DNA from: DASXHY01 sp035552155
GTDB taxonomy: Bacteria > Verrucomicrobiota > Verrucomicrobiia > Limisphaerales > DASXHY01
NCBI GenBank assembly: GCA_035552155.1
Contig: DASZLX010000057.1
Location: 48,195-112,194, forward strand
DNA length: 64,000 bases
Reading direction: 5' to 3'
The translations under genes were made by a program, and so were the position numbers. The notes beneath the pieces are model-generated. The model was given only the letters and a program-made list of their open reading frames with translations, made no database searches and was not told where the DNA came from. This document shows, piece after piece, positions 17,514 to 25,760 of the stretch. Position 1 is the stretch's first letter; the number at the start of each line of letters is the position of its first letter.

Positions 17514-17821
17514 GAGTCAGGGGTGTGGAGACAGTGGCATCGCGGCAGTTCTCAAAAAGCCGGGCGGGGGAAACCGGCCCACGGGGTCATCATCCAGGAT
17601 CATTTCGTGCACGCCATCACACATCGCACCTAGTAAAACCGAGAGGTACCCGTTAGGCAACAGTCAAAGCAACCGCTGGCGGACCGCAGGTTATTTCAGA
17701 TCAAGCTTTTCCATTGTATGCGGTAATGATTGCTTTACACTACGTATGCGCACCGCTCTCCGTGCGGAAAAACGTTCTTTTCACGGTGCTTGGCACGACA
17801 AATGCAAGTCCCACTCGGACC
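17514..17821. other. Divergent intergenic region, no gene seen
   Basis: These 308 bases separate the divergent kinase and hydrolase genes. Short open frames in them have no start signal or recognisable product. Promoters for both genes must lie here, but no -35/-10 pair is convincing enough to call. Confidence 0.6.
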
Positions 17822-18724
17822 ATGAATGCTATGTCAGCCACTCAGTTATTGATGAAAACGTCCAGAGAACACGTGAAGTTTCCTTCACTCGCGGACGAAC
17901 TCCACGGCGTGCTGTTCCTGCCCGAAAGCAGCGGACCGTGCCCCGTCCTGATCGTCTGCCACGGCGCCGGCGAGTTTAAGGAAAATTATTTCGAAATGTG
18001 CGAATGGCTTGGCGCGAGCGGCATTGCGTCACTGGCCATGGATATGCACGGCCACGGCGCCAGCGGCGGCGAACGCTTTATTGTTCGCATGAAAGAATGG
18101 GTGCCGGACATTCGCGCGGCCCTCGATTTTCTGGCGGCGCATCCCCGGACGCGCGATTGCGCGGTGGGCGCGTTTGGTTTGTCCTCCGGCGGAACCGCCA
18201 TTCTCGAAGCGGCGATCGTCGATAACCGGCTTAAAGCGCTTATCCCCCTCGACGCCACGGTTCGCAACTCTTTACCCTTCGGACTGGCGGCGTTTTTGAA
18301 GATTTTGGTGTGGATTGGGGCGGCAAAAAAATCCCTTACCGGGAAAGATTTGCGTGTGCCGCTGGCAAAAATGAGCAAAGCGCACCTGGCATCCGACCCG
18401 GATATTCAAACGCAACTTCTGTCAGATCCGCGCGCCATCGAGGCTTTTCTGGACTTTCCATTTCCTTCCAGCCAGGAAGCATTTTTCATCGATACCATCA
18501 CCCGAGTCGGCAGCATCAAGGCGCCAACGATGATTTTGTGGGGTGAAGACGACAAGCTGGATCCACCGGAAACCGGGCGTTTGCTGCACGCAGCGCTGAC
18601 GTGCGAAAAGCAATTGCATGTCATTCCCGGCAACGGCCACGTGGGACACCTGGACCGAAATCGAAATAAGGTATTTGAGTTGACGGCTGAGTGGGTATTG
18701 AAAACCCTCGCTCCCGCAAAATGA
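17822..18724 (+). CDS. Alpha/beta hydrolase
   Basis: The 300-residue cytoplasmic hydrolase has the nucleophile motif GLSSGG (G-x-S-x-G type), a preceding oxyanion HGAGE segment, an acid GEDDKLDPPE near residue 245 and a terminal GNGHVGH providing the catalytic His. Overall it resembles the serine aminopeptidase S33/dienelactone-hydrolase-like group. The ATG at 17822 is chosen over 17714 because the upstream 36 residues look non-coding; ATG at 17831 is also possible. The stop codon overlaps the next start (ATGA at 18721-18724), so the product is translationally coupled to an MprF-like synthase. This suggests action on aminoacylated lipids, as an inference from context only. Confidence 0.85.
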   Translation: MNAMSATQLLMKTSREHVKFPSLADELHGVLFLPESSGPCPVLIVCHGAGEFKENYFEMCEWLGASGIASLAMDMHGHGASGGERFIVRMKEWVPDIRAALDFLAAHPRTRDCAVGAFGLSSGGTAILEAAIVDNRLKALIPLDATVRNSLPFGLAAFLKILVWIGAAKKSLTGKDLRVPLAKMSKAHLASDPDIQTQLLSDPRAIEAFLDFPFPSSQEAFFIDTITRVGSIKAPTMILWGEDDKLDPPETGRLLHAALTCEKQLHVIPGNGHVGHLDRNRNKVFELTAEWVLKTLAPAK

Positions 18725-19833
18725 GCGCAAGCGGCCCCCGAATTATCGAGGGAAGGGAAGCCAAATCGTTTGATCAAAACGAAAAATGGGCATTGCTCTC
18801 GCCTTTTTTGAAACAGCACGGACGGGAAGCGCTGGCCTATCCCACCTTGCAATCCGGTCTGGAATACTTCGTTGATGATTGCGGCTACATCGCCTATGTG
18901 ACCGTGCAGCATCCGGTGTTCGCGCGCCAACCGAAACAAATCGCCTTCTCCGATCCCGTCTGCGCGGTAAAGGATTATCCGAAAATCCTTTCCAATTTCC
19001 TTTCGCGTTATCCTCGCGCTGTCTTTGGCTGCATCTCCGAGGCGTGCGCGGAGGTCTTGCACGGCCTGAAATTCAAGGTCAATTGCATCGGATGCGAAGC
19101 CGAACTGCCGATCCAGACCTACAATACCAAGGGGAACTGGAAGGATCTCGACATGATCAAGCGCGCGCGCAACGAAGCAAAGCGCGAGGGCATTGTGATT
19201 CGCGAGGAGCTCATCGAGAAAGTCAACCCGGCGCAGATAGCCGCCGTATCCAACAAATGGATCGGCGCCAAAAGAGTCAATGACCGCGAAATCTGGATTT
19301 ACGCGCGGCGGCCGGTGCTTCACGCCGAGCCGGACGTCCGTAAATTCGTGGCCTACGACCGCACCGGAGCGGTGGCGGGGTTTGTGTTTTACGATCCGAT
19401 GTATCGCGATGGCACCGTGTTCGGCTACGCCGCCAACATCGCGCGCGGAGATGAACAGCGCTTCGGCCGGCTTATCACGGCCATTCACATGGAAGCCATG
19501 GACGTCTTCAAAACCGAGGCACGCGAGACGCTGAATCTTTGCCTGGCTCCCTTCGTCAAGCTGGACAGCGGAAAATTCAACGATGATTGGGGCGCAAAAA
19601 AATTCTTCGAACTCAGCGCCCGATACGGCAACAGCATTTACAATTTCACCGGCCTGGCGTTTCACAAATCCAAATATCGCGGCAGCGAGAAATTTCTCTA
19701 CTTCGCCGCCCGCAGCCTGTTGCCGACCAATGATATTTACCTGGCCTTTCTTTCGGCCGACATTACCCGCAGCTATTTCGAAACCGTGGGCCGTTTGCTG
19801 TGGGGCATGGCAACTTTCTGGAAAAAACCCTGA
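18721..19833 (+). CDS. MprF-like phosphatidylglycerol aminoacyltransferase domain (DUF2156)
   Basis: The 370-residue protein matches the soluble catalytic part of MprF/LPG synthase, a tandem GNAT fold that moves an amino acid from aminoacyl-tRNA to phosphatidylglycerol. Visible marks are FSDPVCAV early on, RARNEAKREG in the middle, VAYDRTGAVAGF, LNLCLAPF, and the closing FTGLAFHKSKYRGSEKFLYF, which parallels the GLRxFKxKFxPxWexRYL segment of MprF. The large membrane flippase domain of full MprF is absent and no other membrane helix is evident. The ATG at 18721 overlaps the hydrolase stop. The porin gene follows after 26 bases, so all three may be one transcript. Confidence 0.72.
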   Translation: MSASGPRIIEGREAKSFDQNEKWALLSPFLKQHGREALAYPTLQSGLEYFVDDCGYIAYVTVQHPVFARQPKQIAFSDPVCAVKDYPKILSNFLSRYPRAVFGCISEACAEVLHGLKFKVNCIGCEAELPIQTYNTKGNWKDLDMIKRARNEAKREGIVIREELIEKVNPAQIAAVSNKWIGAKRVNDREIWIYARRPVLHAEPDVRKFVAYDRTGAVAGFVFYDPMYRDGTVFGYAANIARGDEQRFGRLITAIHMEAMDVFKTEARETLNLCLAPFVKLDSGKFNDDWGAKKFFELSARYGNSIYNFTGLAFHKSKYRGSEKFLYFAARSLLPTNDIYLAFLSADITRSYFETVGRLLWGMATFWKKP

Positions 19834-19859
19834 ACCGATACGAATCCACACCTCCACTC

Positions 19860-21284
19860 ATGAACAAAAAAACCTCGATGCTTCTTTGGGCGGCCGCGTT
19901 CGCCGCCTTGATTTCAGCCCGCGCGGACAGCCCCGCCCCGGCGGACGCGACCGATCAAAAATCCCGCCTGGAGCGCTTTGCCGAGCAGGATTATCTGCTG
20001 GGCGATTGGGGCGGCTGGCGCAGCAGGCTTTCCCAACACGGCGTGGACTTTGAATTTCTCTACGGAGCGTCGGTGCCCAGCAACCTGGCCGGAGGCCTAA
20101 AGACCGGTTCGGTCTACCAGGGCGTTCTTTTGATGACGCTTGATTTGAATTCGGACAAACTGCTCGGCTACCATGGCGGCACATTTCACGTCGGTTCCCT
20201 GTGGTTGAACGGCGCCAAGCCGTTTTCCGACGACTACGTGGGCGATTTGAACAAGGTGAACCTCATCGATTTTCCCAACAGCTTTCGCCTGTGGGAAATG
20301 TATTACCAGCAGAAGTTTGCGGGCGACAAATTGACGGTGAAGCTGGGTGATATGGTGGTGGACCATGATTTTATCGCGCCGGAATATTACAATTCGCTCG
20401 CCTCAATCAATTTCATCAATCAGACCTTTTTCTTTCCCACTATGGCTTTCGATGTGTGGGATATTCCCGGTTTTCCGACGAGGCATCATGGCCTGGCTTC
20501 CACGCCGTTTGCCGCGCCGGGCGTCCTGATGCGCTGGGATCCCTCACCGAAATTTTATGCCCAGGCGGCGGTTTATTCCGGCGACCCGGACACGTCTTCA
20601 TCCGGCACACGCTTTAATATGAGCCAGGAGGAAGGCGCGCTTTCGTACTACGAAGTTGGTTACCTCCCCAACCATGGGACCAACGACACCGGTTTGGGCG
20701 GCAGCTACAAAATCGGCGCGTGGTTGCACACCGGTGATTTTGATGACGTCCGCGACGGTATGGTCGATGCGGCGCTGCTGGCTGGGGGCGGACCCGGCGT
20801 TCCGGTGCGGCTTCATCACTATAATTACGGCGGGTATTTTCTCGGCGAGCAACAGCTTTACCGCGAGGTCGGGAAGGACGATCCGGCGCAACAGGGATTG
20901 GTCGGTTTTTTCCGCGCGTCAGCGGCGCCGTCGGACCGGAATCTCGCCGAATATGGGGTTGATGGCGGCGTCGTCTATAAAGGCCTGTTCCCGCACCGCG
21001 ATTGGGATACACTCGGCCTAGCCGGTTCGTATCTTCGGATCAGCGATGATATTCGTCGCGGACAACGGGATGTAAATCTCTTTTCCGAAAGCCTCGGCGG
21101 TTCGCCCGTCTTTTCAAAACTCGCCGACTATGAAGGCGTCGCGGAGTTGAGTTACAAAGCGCAAATGACCGCGTGGTGGACGGTTCAGCCGAGCGTTCAG
21201 CGAGTGTTTCATCCCGGCGGAGGCGTCGCGGGCCACATTTCGGACGCCTGGGTGTTCATTGTCCAGACGACGTTGCGATTTTGA
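19860..21284 (+). CDS. OprB-family carbohydrate-selective porin
   Basis: The 474-residue protein begins with a signal peptide (MNKKTSMLLWAAAFAALISARA). The OprB hallmark LLGDWGGWRSRLSQHGVDFEF-like segment follows at about residues 45-65. The remainder is rich in alternating aromatic and polar strands and ends in the outer-membrane signature VFIVQTTLRF with terminal Phe, as expected for BAM-dependent beta-barrels. It should form a 16-strand outer-membrane channel for sugars or small solutes. The ATG at 19860 is 26 bases after the MprF-like gene. A hairpin at 21304-21328 follows. Confidence 0.85.
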   Translation: MNKKTSMLLWAAAFAALISARADSPAPADATDQKSRLERFAEQDYLLGDWGGWRSRLSQHGVDFEFLYGASVPSNLAGGLKTGSVYQGVLLMTLDLNSDKLLGYHGGTFHVGSLWLNGAKPFSDDYVGDLNKVNLIDFPNSFRLWEMYYQQKFAGDKLTVKLGDMVVDHDFIAPEYYNSLASINFINQTFFFPTMAFDVWDIPGFPTRHHGLASTPFAAPGVLMRWDPSPKFYAQAAVYSGDPDTSSSGTRFNMSQEEGALSYYEVGYLPNHGTNDTGLGGSYKIGAWLHTGDFDDVRDGMVDAALLAGGGPGVPVRLHHYNYGGYFLGEQQLYREVGKDDPAQQGLVGFFRASAAPSDRNLAEYGVDGGVVYKGLFPHRDWDTLGLAGSYLRISDDIRRGQRDVNLFSESLGGSPVFSKLADYEGVAELSYKAQMTAWWTVQPSVQRVFHPGGGVAGHISDAWVFIVQTTLRF

Positions 21285-21652
21285 TTTTTCCGCGGGCAAA
21301 CTCAGGCCGGTGGACATCAGACCGGCCTGCCATTTCCTGCCGATGATGGCTCCAAAAATGGGACACTATTGCGGTTTCAGAATACCATTTCGACCACACC
21401 CGCGAGATATCCAGCGATAAATGGCGCGACGGAGAATGACCTGTTAATTGCTTTGGTCGTTGGCTCGGAAAATGGTAAGAATGGCTGGAACGATTGCCAA
21501 AAATCACTATCGAAATGGCGGTCACGCCCTGCCGGAGCGCGGAGACAAACCGCGAAATTTGCCCCGGCTTTGCGGAAATGACTTTTGGCAATCAGCATAT
21601 CTGTTGCGAAACCGGGTTTTCGAGCCAGCGCGCCGAATAAAAAGATTTAACG
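21285..21652. other. Intergenic region before the phc-like operon
   Basis: These 368 bases hold one clear structure, the hairpin at 21304-21328, and no supported gene. The leader and promoter of the downstream methyltransferase operon must lie here, but no consensus promoter could be picked with confidence. Confidence 0.55.
21304..21328 (+). terminator. Possible terminator hairpin after the porin gene
   Basis: aggccggt and accggcct form a perfect 8-bp stem around a nine-base loop, 19 bases after the porin stop codon. The following bases (gccatttcctg) include only a short T-run, so termination is likely but not certain. Confidence 0.4.
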
Positions 21653-23110
21653 ATGGGAACACAAAACAACCAAACGAATGGTGTCTCCGGGGGCAATGGT
21701 GAAACGAAAGACGCACATGTCGCCGGCCAGACCATCCAGGGTACGGACCTTCGCGGCACGCTGGTCCGCCTGAACCGCCACGCGGCGGCATTTGAAATTT
21801 ATAATCCCGCTTTGATTTTGCGGACTTCGGAGGTGATCGAAAATTTCAAAATCGTCGCGCGCGAGCGGACGATTTATTTCGGCAAGGCCGTCGTGCGCAG
21901 CCTAATTAACGCGGGCTCGGCCGCCATCTGCGAAGTGACGCTCAGCACGGGCGCGTGGCGCGACGTGCAGTTGGGTTCGGAAGCGGGCAACCAGGGGTTG
22001 GCGGCGGAGTTTGGAGAATTTCTCCACGGCTGGCAGAAAAATTACAAGGTCTCGTCGGATTTCAAGATCGCCGTGGCCGATATCCAATCGTTTCTGATGG
22101 ACCTGCGGGTCTGGGTGGAACAAATCGAGATCGGCATCCGTTCCTCGCCGACCTTAAACCATTCCGACCAGGAGCGCGCGGCCATCGATGAATTGCGCGA
22201 ACCGGTCATTTCCGCGCTCGACACGTTGTTCGAAAAATTTGAGACCATCAGTGTTGCTTTGGACGAAGAAAGCCGGCCGGCTTATCGGAGCTACGTGCAG
22301 CGGCATTTGCATCCCATTGTCCTGTGCGCGCCATTCGCCTACCGGAGTTATGAAAAACCACTCGGCTACGCGGGCGATTACGAGTTGGTGAACATGATGG
22401 TGGGAGATCCGCACCAAGGCGGCTCTTTGTTTGCGAAGATATTCAATGTGTGGCTGCTTCATCAGGGTTCCGCGGCGGCGCATCGCAATCGTATCCGGAT
22501 TTTGAAACAACGGCTGATCGAAGAAGCGGCGACGGCGAAACGCGAGGGGCGCATCGCCAGCATCCTGAGCCTGGGCTGCGGTCCCGCCTGGGAAGTGCGG
22601 GAATTCATGGAGCAAAGCGAGTTGTGCAACAGCACTCAATTTACCCTCCTGGATTTTGACGAAGAGACACTCCGCCACACCTCGGAGGCGCTTTCGCAAA
22701 GGCAGCAGCGCTTCAACCGCACGACCTCCATCAACCTGGTCCGCCGGTCGGTGCATCAATTGCTGAAAAATTCCGTGCGGTCCGAAAGTCTTTCCGGCAA
22801 CGGGAAATTCGATTTCATTTATTGCGCGGGTTTGTTCGATTATCTTTCCGACCGGACCTGCAAACAATTGGTCGGGCTTTTTTATGATTGGCTGAATCCA
22901 AACGGCCTGGTGCTCGTCACCAACGTGACTCCTTCCAGCCCCAATCAAGGCAGTCTGGAATTGATTCTGGATTGGCACCTCAATTATCGCGATACCCCGC
23001 GGTTCAAACTCCTTTGCCCCGATGCCATTCCTGCCGACACAATCCGCGTCCTCAGCGACGAAACCGGCGTGAACCTTTTTCTCGAAGCCCGCAAACCGAA
23101 TGGGACCTGA
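21653..23110 (+). CDS. PhcB-like SAM-dependent methyltransferase with N-terminal PilZ-like domain
   Basis: The 485-residue protein has a C-terminal class I methyltransferase domain (about residues 290-470) with SAM motif I ILSLGCGPAWEVREF and a following acidic LLDFDEET. In front lies a helical region with HLHPIVLCAPFAYRSYEKPL then GYAGDYELVNMM. From memory this wording is characteristic of the Ralstonia PhcB family, which makes the 3-hydroxy fatty acid methyl ester quorum signal. Residues 30-110 form a beta-rich PilZ-like domain but lack a clear RxxxR...D/NxSxxG c-di-GMP motif. The gene overlaps the next by 11 bases, and that one overlaps the third, so the operon is tight. Signal synthesis is inferred from family and context. 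Confidence 0.78.
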   Translation: MGTQNNQTNGVSGGNGETKDAHVAGQTIQGTDLRGTLVRLNRHAAAFEIYNPALILRTSEVIENFKIVARERTIYFGKAVVRSLINAGSAAICEVTLSTGAWRDVQLGSEAGNQGLAAEFGEFLHGWQKNYKVSSDFKIAVADIQSFLMDLRVWVEQIEIGIRSSPTLNHSDQERAAIDELREPVISALDTLFEKFETISVALDEESRPAYRSYVQRHLHPIVLCAPFAYRSYEKPLGYAGDYELVNMMVGDPHQGGSLFAKIFNVWLLHQGSAAAHRNRIRILKQRLIEEAATAKREGRIASILSLGCGPAWEVREFMEQSELCNSTQFTLLDFDEETLRHTSEALSQRQQRFNRTTSINLVRRSVHQLLKNSVRSESLSGNGKFDFIYCAGLFDYLSDRTCKQLVGLFYDWLNPNGLVLVTNVTPSSPNQGSLELILDWHLNYRDTPRFKLLCPDAIPADTIRVLSDETGVNLFLEARKPNGT

Positions 23111-25760
23111 AGAACAATTATTGCAGAACGTCGAGTTCCGCGAGGCCTATCTCACGCACGAGCAGCAGGTCCGGATCAGGACCGGCAAGCTCGCTTGCGC
23201 GCTCGTATTTTTCCTGATGCCGTTCGGCGTGTCGCTAGATTTTTTCGTTTATCCCGATCACGTCGCCGATTTCTTTAAGCTCCGGCTTTTGTGTTCCCTG
23301 CTCATCGCGGTGGTCTGGCTGCTTCATTATACTCCGATCGCGCGAAAGCATTATCCGGTGGTTGGGTTGCCCATTGTGCTGCTGCCCGCCTTTTTCATCA
23401 CGATGATGGTTTACCGGACGGACGCCGTCTCTCCTTATTACGCCGGGCTGAACCTGATCATGCTGGCCGTGAGCGCGGTTGGGCATTGGAGCGTGCTGGA
23501 GACCCTGCTGGCCGTGGGTTCGGTGATCGTCATGTACCTTTGCGCCTATGTGGCGAAAAATCCGGATCCACAACAATTCCGGTTCTTTTTCAACGATGTC
23601 TACTTCCTGGCTCTTACGGGAATCATTGTTGTCAGCGGCAATTTCCTTTTCAACCGGCTGAGTTTTCGTGAGTTCGCCCTCCGGTTCGAGCTCGATCAAA
23701 ACAAAAAGGCTCTGGAGGAGAGCCATCAGAAACTCGTCGAGTTGGACCAGATCAAGAGCCGATTTTTCGCGAACATCAGCCACGAATTGCGCACGCCGCT
23801 CACGCTACTGCTCGCGCCGCTGGAAACCCTGATGCAAAAATTCAGTCACTCGGTCGATGGCGAAACGCGCGAGGTACTCGCCACCATGCATTCCAACGGC
23901 ATGAGGCTGCTGAAACTCATCAACGACTTGCTCGACTTGGTGCGGCTCGAATCCGGGCGCCTGGAAGTCAAACCGGAACCGCTGGATGTCGAGGATTTCG
24001 TCAAGGGTCTCGCCAGTGCGGCCCGGCAGGTCGCGGATGACAAGCGGCTCCGGCTGGAAACCGTCGTTGACCCGCAGCTCGGGACCGTGGCGGCCGATCG
24101 TGACAAACTGGAAAAGATTGTTTTGAACCTCGTGTTCAACGCGCTGAAATTTACGCCCGCCGGCGGTCGCGTGGAATTGCGCGCCGCCAAGATTGAGGAA
24201 ACCTTTGTCATCACCGTGACGGACACCGGCATGGGCATTTCCGCGAAAAACCTGCCGTTCGTGTTCGATCGTTTCTGGCAGGCGGACGGCACATCGAAGC
24301 GCAAATACCAGGGCGTCGGCATCGGCCTGGCGCTGGTGAAGGAATTGACCGAAGTCCAGGGAGGCAAAGTCGAGGTGCAAAGCACCGAAGGCAAAGGCAC
24401 CGTGTTCACGGTGAGCTTGCCATATCAAAAAGCGGAACCGGCGGCGAAACCGGTGCCGGTCGCCAGCCCGGAAACTGTCGAGAATGGCGAGCAACGCACG
24501 GTGTCGTCTGAGGAATGGCTGGCGAATTTGTATCGCCGCGCGGAGTTGTTCCCGGCCATGACGCCCTTGCAACAGACGCTTAAGCCGGTCGAGATCACGC
24601 GCAACGGACGCCATTCCAAGGTGCTCGTGGCCGACGATGAACCGGACATGCTGCGATTCCTCAAATCACAACTGATGCGGCATTACGAAGTGCTCGAAGC
24701 AGTGGACGGTCAGCAGGCCATCGAAAAAGCGTCGCAGTTTCTGCCGGACATCATCCTGCTGGATATGATGATGCCGGAAAAAGACGGATTGCAGGCCTGC
24801 CGCGAGTTGCGGGAACGCACTTCCACCCGGAGCATTCCGATCATTTTGCTCACCGCACGCGCGGACGAGGAAACCAAGCTGGCCGCATTGAGCGCCGGCG
24901 CGAGTGACTTTCTGCCGAAACCGTTTTCGACCACCGAACTTCACGTGCGCATAAAAAACCTGGTGGAATCGCACAATCTCCAGACACGGCTTTCCAAGCA
25001 AAACCAGGCGTTGGAATCCACCATTGAGCAGCTTAAAGAAACCGAATCTCAATTGGTTCAGACCGAGAAGCTCGCGTCGCTGGGCCGTATGAGCGCGGGC
25101 ATCATTCATGAAATCAACAACCCGCTAAATTTCGCCACCACCGGACTCTACACCCTCCGCAATAAGGGCAAATATCTCGCACCCGAGCAACAGGAGGGAT
25201 ACGCGGAGGTTTTGAAGGACGTCGAGGAAGGCATCAAGCGGGTCAAAACCATCGTCTCGGATCTGCGGATGTTCACCCATCCCGAAACGGAAAGCCGCGA
25301 TCAGGTGGAAGTGGCTGAAGTGGCCGCCTCAGCGCTGCGCTTCCTCGCCAACGAATGGAAGGATCGCGTGGAGATTAATCAGAAACTGGATCCGCGCCAG
25401 ACGGTTTGGGCGAACAAAAACAAAATGATCCATGTCTTCACGAACCTGCTGCAGAATTCGCTGGATGCCTTGAAGGACAAGGAGTTCAAAAACGACGAGA
25501 AGCCCGCCATCACCCTTGAAGGCGTAGTGGAAGGCGGCCGCAGCATTGTGCGCGTGCGCGACAATGGCCCTGGCATCGATGTGCGGCATCTGGACAAGAT
25601 TTTCGACCCGTTCTTCACGACGAAGGACGTGGGCGAAGGAATGGGGCTGGGATTGAGCATTTGCTATCGGATCATCCACGAGTGCGAAGGCCGAATCTCA
25701 GTCAAAACCGAGGTCGGCAAGTATTGTGAATTTACGCTGGAGTTTCCGGTCAAAGGGTGA
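23100..25760 (+). CDS. Six-TM hybrid histidine kinase with two kinase cores (PhcS-like input)
   Basis: The 886-residue protein starts with six hydrophobic segments (about residues 29-185), a membrane input like that of PhcS/LqsS-type sensors. The first kinase core has H228 in ANISHELRTPLT and a full HATPase (NLVFNALKFT, DTGMGIS, GVGIGLALV). A receiver follows at about 506-625 with D555 (LLDMMMPEKDG). A coiled-coil and a second kinase core come next, with H670 (IIHEINNPLN), N-box TNLLQNSLDAL, DNGPGID and GMGLGLSIC. Two complete kinase cores in one chain are unusual. The start ATG at 23100 lies inside the end of the methyltransferase gene, and the stop overlaps the third gene. It probably senses the methyltransferase product and phosphorylates the downstream receiver. 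Confidence 0.85.
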   Translation: MGPEEQLLQNVEFREAYLTHEQQVRIRTGKLACALVFFLMPFGVSLDFFVYPDHVADFFKLRLLCSLLIAVVWLLHYTPIARKHYPVVGLPIVLLPAFFITMMVYRTDAVSPYYAGLNLIMLAVSAVGHWSVLETLLAVGSVIVMYLCAYVAKNPDPQQFRFFFNDVYFLALTGIIVVSGNFLFNRLSFREFALRFELDQNKKALEESHQKLVELDQIKSRFFANISHELRTPLTLLLAPLETLMQKFSHSVDGETREVLATMHSNGMRLLKLINDLLDLVRLESGRLEVKPEPLDVEDFVKGLASAARQVADDKRLRLETVVDPQLGTVAADRDKLEKIVLNLVFNALKFTPAGGRVELRAAKIEETFVITVTDTGMGISAKNLPFVFDRFWQADGTSKRKYQGVGIGLALVKELTEVQGGKVEVQSTEGKGTVFTVSLPYQKAEPAAKPVPVASPETVENGEQRTVSSEEWLANLYRRAELFPAMTPLQQTLKPVEITRNGRHSKVLVADDEPDMLRFLKSQLMRHYEVLEAVDGQQAIEKASQFLPDIILLDMMMPEKDGLQACRELRERTSTRSIPIILLTARADEETKLAALSAGASDFLPKPFSTTELHVRIKNLVESHNLQTRLSKQNQALESTIEQLKETESQLVQTEKLASLGRMSAGIIHEINNPLNFATTGLYTLRNKGKYLAPEQQEGYAEVLKDVEEGIKRVKTIVSDLRMFTHPETESRDQVEVAEVAASALRFLANEWKDRVEINQKLDPRQTVWANKNKMIHVFTNLLQNSLDALKDKEFKNDEKPAITLEGVVEGGRSIVRVRDNGPGIDVRHLDKIFDPFFTTKDVGEGMGLGLSICYRIIHECEGRISVKTEVGKYCEFTLEFPVKG

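Noticed and set aside
18406..19857. 483-codon minus-strand frame opposite the hydrolase and MprF-like genes
   Set aside because: Composition and lack of motifs mark it as antisense to two recognisable, coupled genes.
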